From: Prochlorococcus sp. AG-347-J14
GTDB lineage: Bacteria; Cyanobacteriota; Cyanobacteriia; PCC-6307; Cyanobiaceae
Length of the DNA stretch: 64,000 nt
Reading direction: 5' to 3'
NCBI GenBank assembly: GCA_003281505.1
Contig: QCBU01000003.1
Span: 62,001 to 126,000 of the forward strand
Shown: piece after piece, positions 20,474 to 31,752 of the stretch
Numbering within the stretch: the stretch's first letter is position 1
How the letters are laid out: each line of letters opens with the position of its first letter
Notes under the pieces: generated by a model
The model's input: only the letters and a program-made list of their open reading frames with translations
Told to the model about the DNA's origin: nothing
The model's database searches: none
Translations under genes and position numbers: made by a program

Positions 20474-21424
20474 CTAAACTGCTGAACCTCCTACTACTTC
20501 TAGTATTTCTTGAGTAATAGCTGCTTGTCTGGCTTTGTTATAGGTTAGATTCAAAGTACTTGCTAATTCTTTAGCATTATCACTAGCATTATTCATCGCA
20601 GTCATCCTGCAAGCGAGTTCTGAAGCTGCCGACTCTTGCAGAGCTCTTAGTACCTGATTCTGTAAATATAATGGTAGTAACGAATCTAATAATTGATCAG
20701 GACTTTGTTCAAAAACAATATCTGATGGTAATTTCTCTGAATCACTTTTTTCAATATTTGATTTTTCAACAAGTAACTTACTATCTTTTGTAGTCAACCT
20801 AAAAATTTCATCGTTTTCCTCAGCAATTCCTTGAGGGTCAAGTGGCAATAGTGTTTGAACGACGGGTGCGCAGCTAACTAGAGTGATGAATTTCGTGTAA
20901 ATAATTTCCACCCTATCAGAATTTTCCGAAAGAAATTCAGCTAAAATCTCATTTGTAACACCTTCAGAATCCTTGACTGTGGGTACCTGTTCTAGTTCTT
21001 TGAAAGTACTTTTAATTACATATCTATCTTTTCTATTTTGAAAATATCCAATAGCTTTTTTCCCTACCAAAATTAAATTTGGCTGATAACCTTGTTTGAC
21101 TAATTCTGCATATCTTATTTCTACCTTTTTTATTATATTTGTGTTGTAACCACCGCATAGACCTCTATCCGCAGTTATGCAAACCAAGCTTATGCTCTTT
21201 ACTTCTCTCTTAGATAATAGAGGAGAGTCCACAGCCTCAAATTGTACTTTAGATTGAATATTTTCTAAGACCCTTGCAAGTTTATCTGCAAAAGGTCTAC
21301 TCTTGAGAACTTGATCTTGAGCTCTCCTAACTTTTGCAGCTGCAACGAGTCTCATGGCTTCCGTTATTTTTCTTGTATTTTTAACGGAAACGATTCGATC
21401 TCTAATTTCTTTAAGATTTGCCAT
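20474..21424 (-). CDS. atpG: ATP synthase F1 gamma subunit
   Basis: Central rotor shaft of F1. It has the N-terminal helix [35 protein letters not shown] and the C-terminal helix [41 protein letters not shown]. Between them, around residues 195-235, is the 30-40 residue insertion typical of cyanobacterial and chloroplast gamma, without the regulatory cysteine pair of plants. Last gene of the large atp operon. Confidence 0.97.
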   Translation of the reverse strand: [316 protein letters not shown]

Positions 21425-21442
21425 GGTATCTCCTAAATCAAT

Positions 21443-22972
<1,530 letters not shown>

Positions 22973-22990
22973 TTAAGGTTGATTTAAAAG

Positions 22991-23533
22991 TTACTTGGAG
23001 AGAGTTAAGCCAAGTTTTCTAATTTGTGAGGCAAGGGAAGCATCAATTACTTTTGATCCTACACTGGCGACGAAACCACCAATAAGAGATGGGTCGATTT
23101 TAGTTACAAGTTCTAATTTTTCTGTTCCAGCAATATTGATGATCTTTTTGGTAATTAAACCTTTCTGTTCATCAGTAAGCTCGACTGCAGAAGTAACAGT
23201 TGCCAAAGCAATATTACTATTTTCTCGGTAAATCTCTAAAAACCTATCAAGAATTGAAGTAAGAATTCCAATTCTTTGCCTATCGGCCAATAATTTTAAG
23301 AAATTCAGTAAAGAAGAATTAACCTTATTTGAAAAAATTTCAATAATGATTTTCTTCTTAGCATCTGTCTCTAAAATGGGAGAGGATAGTGCCTTCTCCA
23401 ATTCAGGGGAATCATTTATTAATTCCAAAAGTTGTTTAACCTCAGAAACCATCTCTTCAGTTTGCGAATTTTCATTCACAACTTGAAGTAGTGCCTCTGC
23501 GTATGGTGTAGTAACTGAATTTAAAAGTGGCAT
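22991..23533 (-). CDS. atpH: ATP synthase F1 delta subunit
   Basis: Stator subunit holding the F1 head to the b/b-prime stalk. The protein (180 aa) begins LNSVTTPYAEALLQV and has the C-terminal signature KIDPSLIGGFVASVGSKVIDASLASQIRKL. Its start codon overlaps the stop of the upstream b gene by one base (TAATG), so expression is coupled. Confidence 0.96.
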   Translation of the reverse strand: MPLLNSVTTPYAEALLQVVNENSQTEEMVSEVKQLLELINDSPELEKALSSPILETDAKKKIIIEIFSNKVNSSLLNFLKLLADRQRIGILTSILDRFLEIYRENSNIALATVTSAVELTDEQKGLITKKIINIAGTEKLELVTKIDPSLIGGFVASVGSKVIDASLASQIRKLGLTLSK

Positions 23534-24045
23534 TAGTTCACCTCAATATTATTAATTGATTGAGTTACCAAAGTTTCTTGTGTTGTTTTATCAAGTCGAT
23601 CTGGTAAAGAATCCAAAGCTTTCTTAATTGCCAGTTCCACAGCTTCTTTTCGAAGTTGAGAAATTGCTCTGGATGCTTCAGAGCTCTCATCAGAGATTGC
23701 ACTTTGTTTAATTCGCGCCATCTCCTCTATCGCTTTTTTCTCACTTTCCATTCTGATTGATTCAGATCTTTTAAGGGAATCTGCTTTTATTTGAGAAGCT
23801 TTTTCTTCTGCTGAAGATAAATCTCTCTTCGCCTTTTCTAAGGCTTGAGTTGCATTTAGGAGTCGATCTTCAGCATCCTTTAATTCAAGAAGGATTCCTT
23901 CTCTCCTTTTTTGAAGCATTTTACCTAAGAAACCAGGCAAAAATTTATAAAGACCGAAAACTACTACAGCCCAATTAAGGATATTAGTTTCGAATAAATT
24001 AAAATTTAATCCAAAACCTTCTGTAGCAAAAAGAGTAAAATTCAT
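23533..24045 (-). CDS. atpF: ATP synthase F0 subunit b
   Basis: Peripheral stalk subunit: one membrane helix (about residues 20-42, [21 protein letters not shown]) followed by a long charged helix ([20 protein letters not shown] onward) that forms a coiled coil with b-prime. Length of 170 aa is normal. It is overlapped by 4 nt with the b-prime gene before it and by 1 nt with delta after it. Confidence 0.96.
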   Translation of the reverse strand: MNFTLFATEGFGLNFNLFETNILNWAVVVFGLYKFLPGFLGKMLQKRREGILLELKDAEDRLLNATQALEKAKRDLSSAEEKASQIKADSLKRSESIRMESEKKAIEEMARIKQSAISDESSEASRAISQLRKEAVELAIKKALDSLPDRLDKTTQETLVTQSINNIEVN

Positions 24046-24503
24046 TTTTTTAGAATCAATCTACTAACAATAAGTTCGCTTAGATCATCAGCCTGTTTAG
24101 AAAGTTGATCACGAGCAGCAGATGTCTGACTTTCAATTTCTAGTCTTGCTTTTTCTTTTGAAGCATTTGCCTCATTGTTAGCAAGTTCTAGTGCTTCTTT
24201 ATAGAGCTTGTCAGACTCATCCTCAGCTTCACTCACAATTCTTTGGGCTTCTGTACGAGCACTTTGAAGCTGAGTTAATAAATCAGCTTCTAATTTTTTA
24301 ACCTCAGAAAGTTTATTTTTGGCCTCGATAATATTGTTACTTACAAACTTTTCTCTTTTTTCTACAACATTGCCTACAGGCTTAAAAAAGAGAGAATTTA
24401 ATATGTAAGTAAGCGCAACTACTTGTATCGCCATTAGTGGCAAAGTGGCATTTATATCAAATAATCCACCTTCTGTAGCACCAAAAAAATTAAAGGCCAA
24501 CAT
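24042..24503 (-). CDS. atpF2: ATP synthase F0 subunit b-prime
   Basis: The second, diverged b-type stalk subunit that photosynthetic organisms use with b as a heterodimer. A membrane helix around residues 22-45 ([20 protein letters not shown]) precedes the long heptad-rich helix ([28 protein letters not shown]). Length 153 aa. It sits between subunit c and b in the operon; a stem-loop fills the 68-nt gap to the c gene. The symbol atpG or atpX is also used. Confidence 0.95.
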   Translation of the reverse strand: MLAFNFFGATEGGLFDINATLPLMAIQVVALTYILNSLFFKPVGNVVEKREKFVSNNIIEAKNKLSEVKKLEADLLTQLQSARTEAQRIVSEAEDESDKLYKEALELANNEANASKEKARLEIESQTSAARDQLSKQADDLSELIVSRLILKK

Positions 24504-24535
24504 ATGCTTAAGTTGAAGTTAAAAAATTAAATTTA

Positions 24536-24566
24536 AATATTGCTAATAAGGATTAGAAGCAATATT
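24536..24566 (-). promoter_or_regulatory. Intercistronic stem-loop after the subunit c gene
   Basis: AATATTGC with GCAATATT, plus inner TAAT with ATTA around an AAGG loop, gives a 12-bp stem with a 3-nt bulge. It starts 6 nt after the subunit c stop (minus strand). It has no strong T-run, so it is better read as an RNA-stabilising or partial-termination element that helps keep subunit c mRNA above its neighbours. The ring needs many c copies per complex. Confidence 0.55.
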
Positions 24567-24571
24567 AACTT

Positions 24572-24835
<264 letters not shown>

Positions 24836-24894
24836 TTAATGCTTGTGATAATCTTTGTTGTCATACACGCTTGGACATCCTTTCTCTTAAGAAT

Positions 24895-24965
24895 GGGTCT
24901 GATATTTTCAGACCTACGCGATTAGATATTTTGCCAGATTACAGACCCTTTGTAAAAGCGTCTGA
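24895..24965 (-). promoter_or_regulatory. Alternative stem-loops in the subunit a-c leader
   Basis: Four related segments occur here: GGGTCTGA (24895-24902), TCAGACC (24908-24914), CAGACCC (24942-24948) and GTCTGA (24960-24965). The first two form a perfect 7-bp hairpin; the last two form a hairpin spanning 24942-24964. Equally, segment 1 can pair with segment 3 (7 bp) and segment 2 with segment 4 (6 bp), so two exclusive folds are possible, the geometry of an attenuator or processing switch ahead of subunit c. No protein or ligand is implied. Confidence 0.5.
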
Positions 24966-24981
24966 ATGTATTAGAAGAATG

Positions 24982-25707
24982 CTAATGATGTTCTTCAACA
25001 GCTTCTCCAATGTAATAGGCCGCTAAAGTTGCAAAAATCAATGCCTGAATTGCACTAGTAAATAATCCTAGGAACATAACAGGTATTGGGAGAATTAGCG
25101 GGACTAAAAAGACTAGAACACCAACAACAAGTTCATCTGCCAAAATATTTCCAAATAGCCTGAAAGAGAGTGATAAAGGTTTAGTAAAGTCCTCTAGAAT
25201 TTTGAAAGGAAGCATAATAGGAGTTGGGTGAACATAATATTCGAAGTATCTCCAACCCTTATTGCTTAAACCTGCATAGAAATAAGAAAGTGAAACCAAT
25301 AAAGCCAAGGCTATAGTTGTATTAATATCTGCAGTAGGTGCTCCTAATTCTCCACTTGGTAACTTAATCAATCTCCAAGGAATTAAAGCTCCTCCCCAAT
25401 TACTAACAAAGACGAATAAAAATAAAGTACCTATAAATGGCATCCAATCTCTGTATACTTTTTCACCTATTTGCGTCCTAGCAAGATCTCTTATGTAATC
25501 CCAGAGGAACTCAAGCAGGTTTTGAAGCCCTTTAGGATCATTTTCCATTTTTTTAGTTCCTAAAGAAATAAAAACTAATAACGCTCCTAATAAAATCCAA
25601 GATGTTAAAAATACCTGCCCATGAAGTCTGATATTTCCAATTTGCCAATAAAGATGTTGACCAACTTCTAATGCTGCAAAATTTGTTAGCAAGGAATTAA
25701 AAAACAT
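24982..25707 (-). CDS. atpB: ATP synthase F0 subunit a
   Basis: Membrane stator carrying the proton half-channels. Of 241 residues, about five helices are evident; the essential Arg is in [12 protein letters not shown] (near residue 182) and the final helix carries [20 protein letters not shown]. The chloroplast name is atpI. It follows the atp1-type gene by 23 nt and is followed by the structured 164-nt leader of subunit c. Confidence 0.96.
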   Translation of the reverse strand: MFFNSLLTNFAALEVGQHLYWQIGNIRLHGQVFLTSWILLGALLVFISLGTKKMENDPKGLQNLLEFLWDYIRDLARTQIGEKVYRDWMPFIGTLFLFVFVSNWGGALIPWRLIKLPSGELGAPTADINTTIALALLVSLSYFYAGLSNKGWRYFEYYVHPTPIMLPFKILEDFTKPLSLSFRLFGNILADELVVGVLVFLVPLILPIPVMFLGLFTSAIQALIFATLAAYYIGEAVEEHH

Positions 25708-25730
25708 TTGTTTTGATTAAAAAAATTTAC

Positions 25731-26207
25731 TTAAGAACGTGAAAAATAAAGAATGAGTGAAGGCTTATAAATGAAAAAACCTATCATCGCAGGAAAAATA
25801 TGCAAAGATCCTAGCTTGCTAGCAAAAATAAAGAGGCAAACTGGAACTAATAGTTGCAATTTTGATACACCTGATGATTCTTTACCAAGTTTCCCTATAC
25901 TTTTGGCAAGCAAACGTAGGTAAAAAATACCGGCAATTGCACCTATAAAAATACTAAAACCGAAAGTAAAACCTAAAAAAATTCCAGTTATTGATGCTAA
26001 TAAAATAGAAACAATAAAAGTTATTCCAAAAATTGTTAATTGCAATTTTGTGTATTCATCATTTTGGGAAAGCAAATGATCTATTTGATTGGCAATGCCA
26101 GATTTACTTTCTTTGATGATCGAATTATTAAGGGATGGAGGAAATTGAACATTCTCATTAGAAGGATGCTCAAGTTTTTTTCTATTTGAGTCCACTGATG
26201 TGAACAT
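25731..26207 (-). CDS. atp1: ATP synthase protein I
   Basis: First gene of the large atp operon. Four predicted membrane helices occur in the C-terminal 100 residues (FGITFIVSILLASITGIFLGFTF, IFIGAIAGIFYLRLLAKS, KLQLLVPVCLFIFASK, HIFPAMIGFFIYKP). The N-terminal 50 residues are polar and variable. AtpI-type proteins are non-essential assembly factors for the c-ring, and the sequence is always poorly conserved; position ahead of subunit a is the main evidence. Confidence 0.88.
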   Translation of the reverse strand: MFTSVDSNRKKLEHPSNENVQFPPSLNNSIIKESKSGIANQIDHLLSQNDEYTKLQLTIFGITFIVSILLASITGIFLGFTFGFSIFIGAIAGIFYLRLLAKSIGKLGKESSGVSKLQLLVPVCLFIFASKLGSLHIFPAMIGFFIYKPSLILYFSRS

Positions 26208-26471
26208 AGTTTAGAAACCCCTTTGAATGGTTTTAGTAAGTATATAAACTCACGGAATCTATCACGGAGAGGTACCTTTTAGCTAGTATTTTTTTATAAA
26301 AAATTAATTCTTAAGATTTATGATGAATCTGTAGGCCATTTTTTTCATAATTCTTCAAAAATAAAATTTATGAAAACTCATCTTTTAATTGCGTTAACAC
26401 TTTAAAACGTTAATAAAAGACTTGGCAAAATCTCAATTAAACGTCTCAATAGTAAATATACCTCAAAAAAA

Positions 26472-27707
26472 TTGGAGATAAGTCAAGAAAAAATAAAATA
26501 TAAAAGAATTTCTAAAAGAAAAAAAACCTTTAGTTCTAATTACAAAAAAAATTTCAGCAATTTAACAGAGTCTATATTTCCCCTACCTTGGGCGATATGG
26601 CCTCATGAAGCAAAAATCCTCATTGTAATCATTGGAATTTGGTCAATATTAGGAATATGCATACTAGGATCATCAAGTTGGTGGGTAGCTAGTAGGGAAA
26701 TGGGAAATTGGGCTTACTTTTTAAAAAAACAAATTATTTGGACAATTCCAGGAATTGGTTTATTTTATTTCGTACTTAATACAAACATTAGAAATCTTTT
26801 AAAGTTTTCAAGAATTATTTTTTATATTTTATTCTTTTTTATTTTCCTTACTAATCTTACTGGAATTACAGTTAATGGATCTTCAAGGTGGCTAGTGCTT
26901 GGCAATTTGCGTCTGCAGCCATCTGAATTAATTAAACCTTTTCTAATTCTAGAAGCTTCTAATCTTTTCGCACATTGGAATCTAGTAAAGAATGATAAAA
27001 AATTAATTTCAATCATAACGTTTGGTTTATTAATTTTATTAATACTTAAACAGCCTAATTTAAGTACTGCATCATTAACTGGAATTCTTCTTTGGGTAAT
27101 GGGTTTATGTGGAGGAGTAAAACTTAGCTCTCTTTGCTCATTTGCTTCAATAGGATTAATTACTGGATGTATCAGCATCCTTAATAACGAATATCAAAAA
27201 CTGAGAGTTACTTCATTTATAAATCCTTGGAAAGATCAACAAGAAAATGGATTTCAATTGGTTCAAAGTTTATTAGCTATAGGTTCAGGTGGTCTATTTG
27301 GCCAAGGTTTTGGGCTGTCGATACAAAAATTACAGTATCTGCCGTTCATGTATACAGATTTTATTTTTGCCATTTTTGCGGAAGAATTTGGGTTATTAGG
27401 GTGCACTTTATTCTTAGGATTTTTAGCAGTATTCTCTTATATAAGCCTAAGAATTAGTCTTAAGTGCAGGAACAACTATACAAAATTAGTTGCTATCGGA
27501 TGTGGTGTGTTGTTGACAGGGCAATCAATAATGCATATTGCTGTAGCAACAGGTTCAATGCCTACTACAGGGTTACCACTACCTTTCATTAGTTATGGTG
27601 GCAATTCATTAATAGCGTCTTTTTTTATTGCAGGGATGTTAGTTAGATGTTCATTAGAGTCAACAGGATTCATTGGTATAATTAATACACGAAAGGCTCT
27701 CAATTAG
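26472..27707 (+). CDS. ftsW: Cell-division glycosyltransferase FtsW
   Basis: SEDS-family peptidoglycan polymerase of the divisome; ten membrane segments are predicted. Family motifs: TGITVNGSSRWLVLGNLRLQPSELIKP (residues about 135-160), QPNLSTA, ENGFQLVQSLLAIGSGGLFGQGFG and the signature TTGLPLPFISYGGNSLI near the C terminus. Start is uncertain: the frame opens at TTG 26472 and no in-frame ATG occurs before residue 78, which is inside the first helix, so TTG is favoured. It is divergent from the atp operon with about 264 bp between. Confidence 0.93.
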   Translation: MEISQEKIKYKRISKRKKTFSSNYKKNFSNLTESIFPLPWAIWPHEAKILIVIIGIWSILGICILGSSSWWVASREMGNWAYFLKKQIIWTIPGIGLFYFVLNTNIRNLLKFSRIIFYILFFFIFLTNLTGITVNGSSRWLVLGNLRLQPSELIKPFLILEASNLFAHWNLVKNDKKLISIITFGLLILLILKQPNLSTASLTGILLWVMGLCGGVKLSSLCSFASIGLITGCISILNNEYQKLRVTSFINPWKDQQENGFQLVQSLLAIGSGGLFGQGFGLSIQKLQYLPFMYTDFIFAIFAEEFGLLGCTLFLGFLAVFSYISLRISLKCRNNYTKLVAIGCGVLLTGQSIMHIAVATGSMPTTGLPLPFISYGGNSLIASFFIAGMLVRCSLESTGFIGIINTRKALN

Positions 27708-27789
27708 GTAGAATTTAAAGGATTAAATTCAAGCTATCGAATCATTTAATTTAGTTATTTCAGAATTATCTCAAAAGGGTAATCTGCTT

Positions 27790-28446
27790 ATGCAGAATGG
27801 TCTAAATAGTCCTGGTCCATTTACCATATTTTTGGTTTTCAGCGCAGGACTTTTAACAAGTCTTGGGCCATGTTCATTATCTTTGCTTCCAGTGACAATT
27901 GCTTATATAGGCGGAACAGAGAAAAATAAATTTAAACTTATTAGTTTTTCAGGAGGTGTAGTTTTTTCGCTTGTTGCACTGGGGGCCGTGAGTGGATTCT
28001 TAGGTAAAATATATGGTCAAATTCCATCTTATTACACTTCATTTGTTGCCTTAATAGCAATAATAATGGGTTTAAATTTATTAGGAATTCTAAAGTTTCA
28101 GTTTCCGAATGGACCTGATATAAAAATAATTGAAGATAAAATACCAACATTTATAGCGCCTTTTGCTGTAGGGACTACTTTTGGACTAGCTTCTTCACCT
28201 TGCATTACTCCAGTTTTAGCAACTCTTTTGGCTTGGGTATCGCAAGCTAAAAACCCGATAATATCTATTATTTTTTTATTTTTCTTTGGGATAGGCCAAG
28301 TAACTCCATTAATCATTGCAGGAGCTACTGCAGAAAACTTAAAGCAATTTTTAGCTCTTAGAAAATTTAGTCAAATAATTCCGACTTTGAGTGGGATATT
28401 TTTAGTTTCCCTAGGGTTATTAAATTTATTTTCAAATTGGATTTAA
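27790..28446 (+). CDS. ccdA: Cytochrome c biogenesis protein CcdA
   Basis: Six-helix membrane protein that carries reducing equivalents from cytoplasmic thioredoxin across the thylakoid membrane to keep apocytochrome c heme-binding cysteines reduced. The two redox cysteines are visible: one in LTSLGPCSLSLLPVTIAY near residue 27, one in GLASSPCITPVLATLLAW near 138. The gene abuts ccsB with no spacer (28446/28447), forming the System II assembly pair. Confidence 0.94.
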   Translation: MQNGLNSPGPFTIFLVFSAGLLTSLGPCSLSLLPVTIAYIGGTEKNKFKLISFSGGVVFSLVALGAVSGFLGKIYGQIPSYYTSFVALIAIIMGLNLLGILKFQFPNGPDIKIIEDKIPTFIAPFAVGTTFGLASSPCITPVLATLLAWVSQAKNPIISIIFLFFFGIGQVTPLIIAGATAENLKQFLALRKFSQIIPTLSGIFLVSLGLLNLFSNWI

Positions 28447-29733
28447 ATGAATATTATTAAGAATCTAATTTTAAAAATATCAAGTTTAAGATTCGCTATA
28501 TCACTGATAATCTTCATTGCTATTTCCAGTGGAATAGGTACTTTTATACCTCAAGGTAGTAATAATAAATTCTATATTGATAATTTCGATACAGCTCCCA
28601 TTTTTGGATTTTTAGATGGAGAAAAAGTCTTAAAACTTCAATTGGATCATATATATACAAGCTTTTGGTTTTTATTTACATTAATTCTTCTTTGCATTTC
28701 TCTGGCAGCTTGTAGTTTCAGGAGGCAAATTCCTTCATTAAAAGCTTCATTAAAATGGATTGAATATGAGAGCGAAAAAAAATTTAGCAAACTGCAACTA
28801 ACTACAAGTCATCAAATCAATGAGGATGGAGAACATATATCAAAAGTAGATTTATTACTTAAAAAAAAAGGATGGAAAACATACAAATTTAATAGTCATA
28901 TTTCTGCAAGGAAGGGTTTAATTGGAAAAATCGGTCCTTTAGTTGTGCATATCGGATTAATAGTCTTACTCATAGGTTCAGCATATGGAAGTTTTACAAG
29001 TCAATCAAAAGAACAATATTTACTGCCTGGAGAAACTTTAGATCTTGTTAATGAGAGCACAAACTCAAAAGCCAATGTGAAATTAGTCGATTTTTCTATA
29101 GAACGTGAAAGTGATGGTGTGCCCAAACAGTTTATTTCAAAATTAAATTTTTCTTCTGAAGATCTAAATTTAAATGAAATAAAAACAACCAAAGTTAATC
29201 ACCCAATCAGGTTTAAAGGATTAACTATTTATCAAGCAGATTGGGCAATATCAAATATTGTTTTAGAAATAGATAATATCCTTTATCAATTACAATTAAA
29301 GGAGATTCCAGAAATCGGTAATCAAGTTTGGGGAGTTTTAGTTGAATTAGGATCGGAGACAAAAAAAAATTTCCTTTTAACAATAGATAATGAAAATGGT
29401 CCACTAAAAATTTCGAATATAGAAAATTTTTCCGGGAATAATCTCTTTATCAATGACGATCCATTAGAAGTTAACTCTTCAAAAGTATCTCTGAAAAAAA
29501 TAATCCCCAGCAGTGGATTAATAATTAAAAATGATCCGTCTATACCATTTATTTACTTTTCTTTTATCTTAATAATTTTTGGAACAATAATAAGTCTTAT
29601 ACCAACTAATCAATTATGGATTCTGGTAAATAAAGAATCACAAAAGTTATCTATTGGAGGCCTTAGTAATAAAAATCTAGTTGGTTTTAAAAAAGAATTT
29701 TTCAAATTATCTGACGAAATAAAAAATTTTTAA
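28447..29733 (+). CDS. ccsB: Cytochrome c assembly protein Ccs1/ResB
   Basis: System II heme ligation partner. The 428-aa protein has N-terminal helices ([54 protein letters not shown]), a third helix with the conserved His in [21 protein letters not shown], a large lumenal domain with [11 protein letters not shown], and a last helix near 375-400. It works with CcsA, which is not in this window. The start directly follows the ccdA stop, so they form an operon. Its stop is overlapped by 4 nt with the convergent queF. Confidence 0.94.
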   Translation: MNIIKNLILKISSLRFAISLIIFIAISSGIGTFIPQGSNNKFYIDNFDTAPIFGFLDGEKVLKLQLDHIYTSFWFLFTLILLCISLAACSFRRQIPSLKASLKWIEYESEKKFSKLQLTTSHQINEDGEHISKVDLLLKKKGWKTYKFNSHISARKGLIGKIGPLVVHIGLIVLLIGSAYGSFTSQSKEQYLLPGETLDLVNESTNSKANVKLVDFSIERESDGVPKQFISKLNFSSEDLNLNEIKTTKVNHPIRFKGLTIYQADWAISNIVLEIDNILYQLQLKEIPEIGNQVWGVLVELGSETKKNFLLTIDNENGPLKISNIENFSGNNLFINDDPLEVNSSKVSLKKIIPSSGLIIKNDPSIPFIYFSFILIIFGTIISLIPTNQLWILVNKESQKLSIGGLSNKNLVGFKKEFFKLSDEIKNF

Positions 29734-30140
29734 TTTCTTTTCTGACCGTTAAAAATATCTAACTGCATAGAAACATTCCCTCTGGGGTTAAATGCAGCAT
29801 TTAAATGTATCCAGTGAGGTGAACCTTCGTTCACTAAATCATCCATAATTCTATTCACAACTTCCTCATGTGATATTTTTATATCCCTAAAATTATTAAT
29901 ATAAAGCTTTAAAGACTTCAACTCATAGACTTTCAAATTAGGTTGATAAATAATATTTAGCTTTGCAAAATCTGGATAACCAGAAAAGGGGCACTTACAT
30001 GTAAATTCAGGTAACTGAATAGAAATTTCATAAATTCTTTTCTTATTTGGATTATCGAAACAAATTATTTTTGATTCTTCAATAATTCTTTCACCATATA
30101 GCGGTCTTTGAGTCGAATCTTCTAATTTAGCTGTACTCAT
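29730..30140 (-). CDS. queF: NADPH-dependent preQ0 reductase QueF
   Basis: Reduces 7-cyano-7-deazaguanine to preQ1, a step in queuosine tRNA modification. Short (136 aa) unimodular QueF: the active-site Cys and motif are [19 protein letters not shown], and the C-terminal motif is [13 protein letters not shown]. An inverted repeat of 7 bp ends one base before the start codon. Converges with ccsB, sharing 4 bp. Confidence 0.93.
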   Translation of the reverse strand: MSTAKLEDSTQRPLYGERIIEESKIICFDNPNKKRIYEISIQLPEFTCKCPFSGYPDFAKLNIIYQPNLKVYELKSLKLYINNFRDIKISHEEVVNRIMDDLVNEGSPHWIHLNAAFNPRGNVSMQLDIFNGQKRN

Positions 30141-30141
30141 T

Positions 30142-30164
30142 TTTAGTAGAACTTTTTTACTAAA
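30142..30164 (-). promoter_or_regulatory. Hairpin touching the queF start codon
   Basis: TTTAGTA and TACTAAA are perfect inverse arms (30142-30148 and 30158-30164) around a 9-nt loop; the stem ends one base before the queF ATG. No Shine-Dalgarno sequence is visible. The hairpin could block initiation or be bound by a regulator. I compared it with the preQ1-I riboswitch consensus and did not see its C/A-rich loop and tail. Confidence 0.4.
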
Positions 30165-30263
30165 CCTATATAAAAACTATATAAAAAGATAAAAATTCGC
30201 AAAAGTATCAACAAATCTAATTACTTAGATTGACTATGTCAAAAGATGTTAAATCTTATTTTT

Positions 30264-30307
30264 GTATCAATAGTAACATTCATAATGTCCGCCGAAAGGT
30301 TTATATG
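30264..30307 (+). promoter_or_regulatory. NtcA-like promoter ahead of the glnB unit
   Basis: GTA-N8-AAC at 30264-30277 differs from the NtcA consensus GTA-N8-TAC by one base. It stands 24 nt before TATATG (30302-30307), the spacing of NtcA-activated promoters to their -10 boxes. It precedes the 81-aa gene and glnB, a nitrogen-regulated gene in cyanobacteria. The identification is by pattern only. Confidence 0.4.
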
Positions 30308-30329
30308 TGTTTAGTTCAATGAAAAATTA

Positions 30330-30575
30330 ATGGACATTTGTTTGATAACTATCGATAACAACTTAAATAAATCCCTTCAACCTAAAACTGCAATTGGAAT
30401 GTTATGGCTTCAAACACACTTTGAGAATGATCAGTGGGAAGCGTTGTCCAATAGTACAGTAATAATTTCTGAAGAAAATTCCCAACTATTAATTGAAGAC
30501 GCCAAGAATGCAGGCCTTAATGTTGAATGTTTTTCTGATATTTCAATGTTGGATGTTTTCCCAAAAAACAATTAA
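30330..30575 (+). CDS. Conserved small protein upstream of glnB, 81 aa
   Basis: Soluble protein opening MDICLITIDNNLNKSLQPKTAIGMLWLQTHFENDQWEAL and closing with VIISEENSQLLIEDAKNAGLNVECFSDISML. I recognise no enzyme motif. Its place right before glnB, in the same direction with 24 nt between stop and start, and behind an NtcA-like site, points to co-regulation with the PII protein, but that is context, not function. Confidence 0.8.
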   Translation: MDICLITIDNNLNKSLQPKTAIGMLWLQTHFENDQWEALSNSTVIISEENSQLLIEDAKNAGLNVECFSDISMLDVFPKNN

Positions 30576-30938
<363 letters not shown>

Positions 30939-30939
30939 T

Positions 30940-31752
30940 TCAAAGAGTTTCTTTTACTAAATTTTGTATATATTCACTATTAATACTTTTATTTGATTGA
31001 CTTCCTAAGGTCATCCAAGCTAGATATTCATGATTCCCTGCAGGGCCTACCAGAGGAGAAGCTATCAAATTCTTTATATTCCATTGGAAATTCTTAGCAG
31101 CATAGATAACAGATTCTATAGCCTCAGTATGGAATTTAGGATTGCGAACAACACCTCCTTTACTGACTTTATCTTTACCTACCTCAAATTGAGGTTTAAT
31201 TAAAAATATTCCCTCTATACAATCACCTTCTAATAAATTACCAATAGATTTAAAAACTAACTTTAATGAAATAAAAGACAAATCAGCAACAACAAAAGTT
31301 GGTAATTCATTACTTCTAGATAAAAGATCATGAGGTTTTAAATTTCGAATATTAGTTCGTTCAAAAAGTATAACTTTTGGGTTATTTCTAATCTTCCATG
31401 CAGTTTGTCCATAACCAACATCTATCCCATAAACTAACTTTGCGCCTTGTTGCAATAAGCAATCAGTAAATCCCCCAGTAGAGATTCCTGCGTCAATACA
31501 TATTTTGTCTTTTACTTTAATTTCAAGTTTTTTAAATGCCTCCAATAATTTTTCGCCACCCCTTGATACAAACATAGGCCCGGAATCAATAAAAAACTTA
31601 GATCCAATTAATACTTGCTGTCCAGGTTTGTCCAATACTTTCCCATTTATATCTCTTACTTTGCCCGCAAGAATTAATCCTTGGGCTTTTTGACGAGTTT
31701 CACATAAACCTTTATTTAGAAGATAAAGATCTAATCTACTTTTTTTCATCAT
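30940..31752 (-). CDS. tlyA: TlyA-family rRNA 2-O-methyltransferase
   Basis: An N-terminal S4 RNA-binding domain (residues 3-60: KSRLDLYLLNKGLCETRQKAQGLILAGKV) is joined to an FtsJ-like methyltransferase with the SAM motif CIDAGISTGGFTDCLLQQGAKLVYGIDVGYGQ around 83-113. TlyA proteins methylate 16S and 23S rRNA ribose; the old name haemolysin A reflects an early mis-assignment. Tandem ATG codons allow two starts three bases apart. Confidence 0.9.
   Translation of the reverse strand: MMKKSRLDLYLLNKGLCETRQKAQGLILAGKVRDINGKVLDKPGQQVLIGSKFFIDSGPMFVSRGGEKLLEAFKKLEIKVKDKICIDAGISTGGFTDCLLQQGAKLVYGIDVGYGQTAWKIRNNPKVILFERTNIRNLKPHDLLSRSNELPTFVVADLSFISLKLVFKSIGNLLEGDCIEGIFLIKPQFEVGKDKVSKGGVVRNPKFHTEAIESVIYAAKNFQWNIKNLIASPLVGPAGNHEYLAWMTLGSQSNKSINSEYIQNLVKETL

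Noticed and set aside
30141..30200. preQ1 riboswitch ahead of queF
   Set aside because: The hairpin is next to the start codon but the C/A-rich loop and downstream A-rich tail that form the preQ1-I pseudoknot are not evident.
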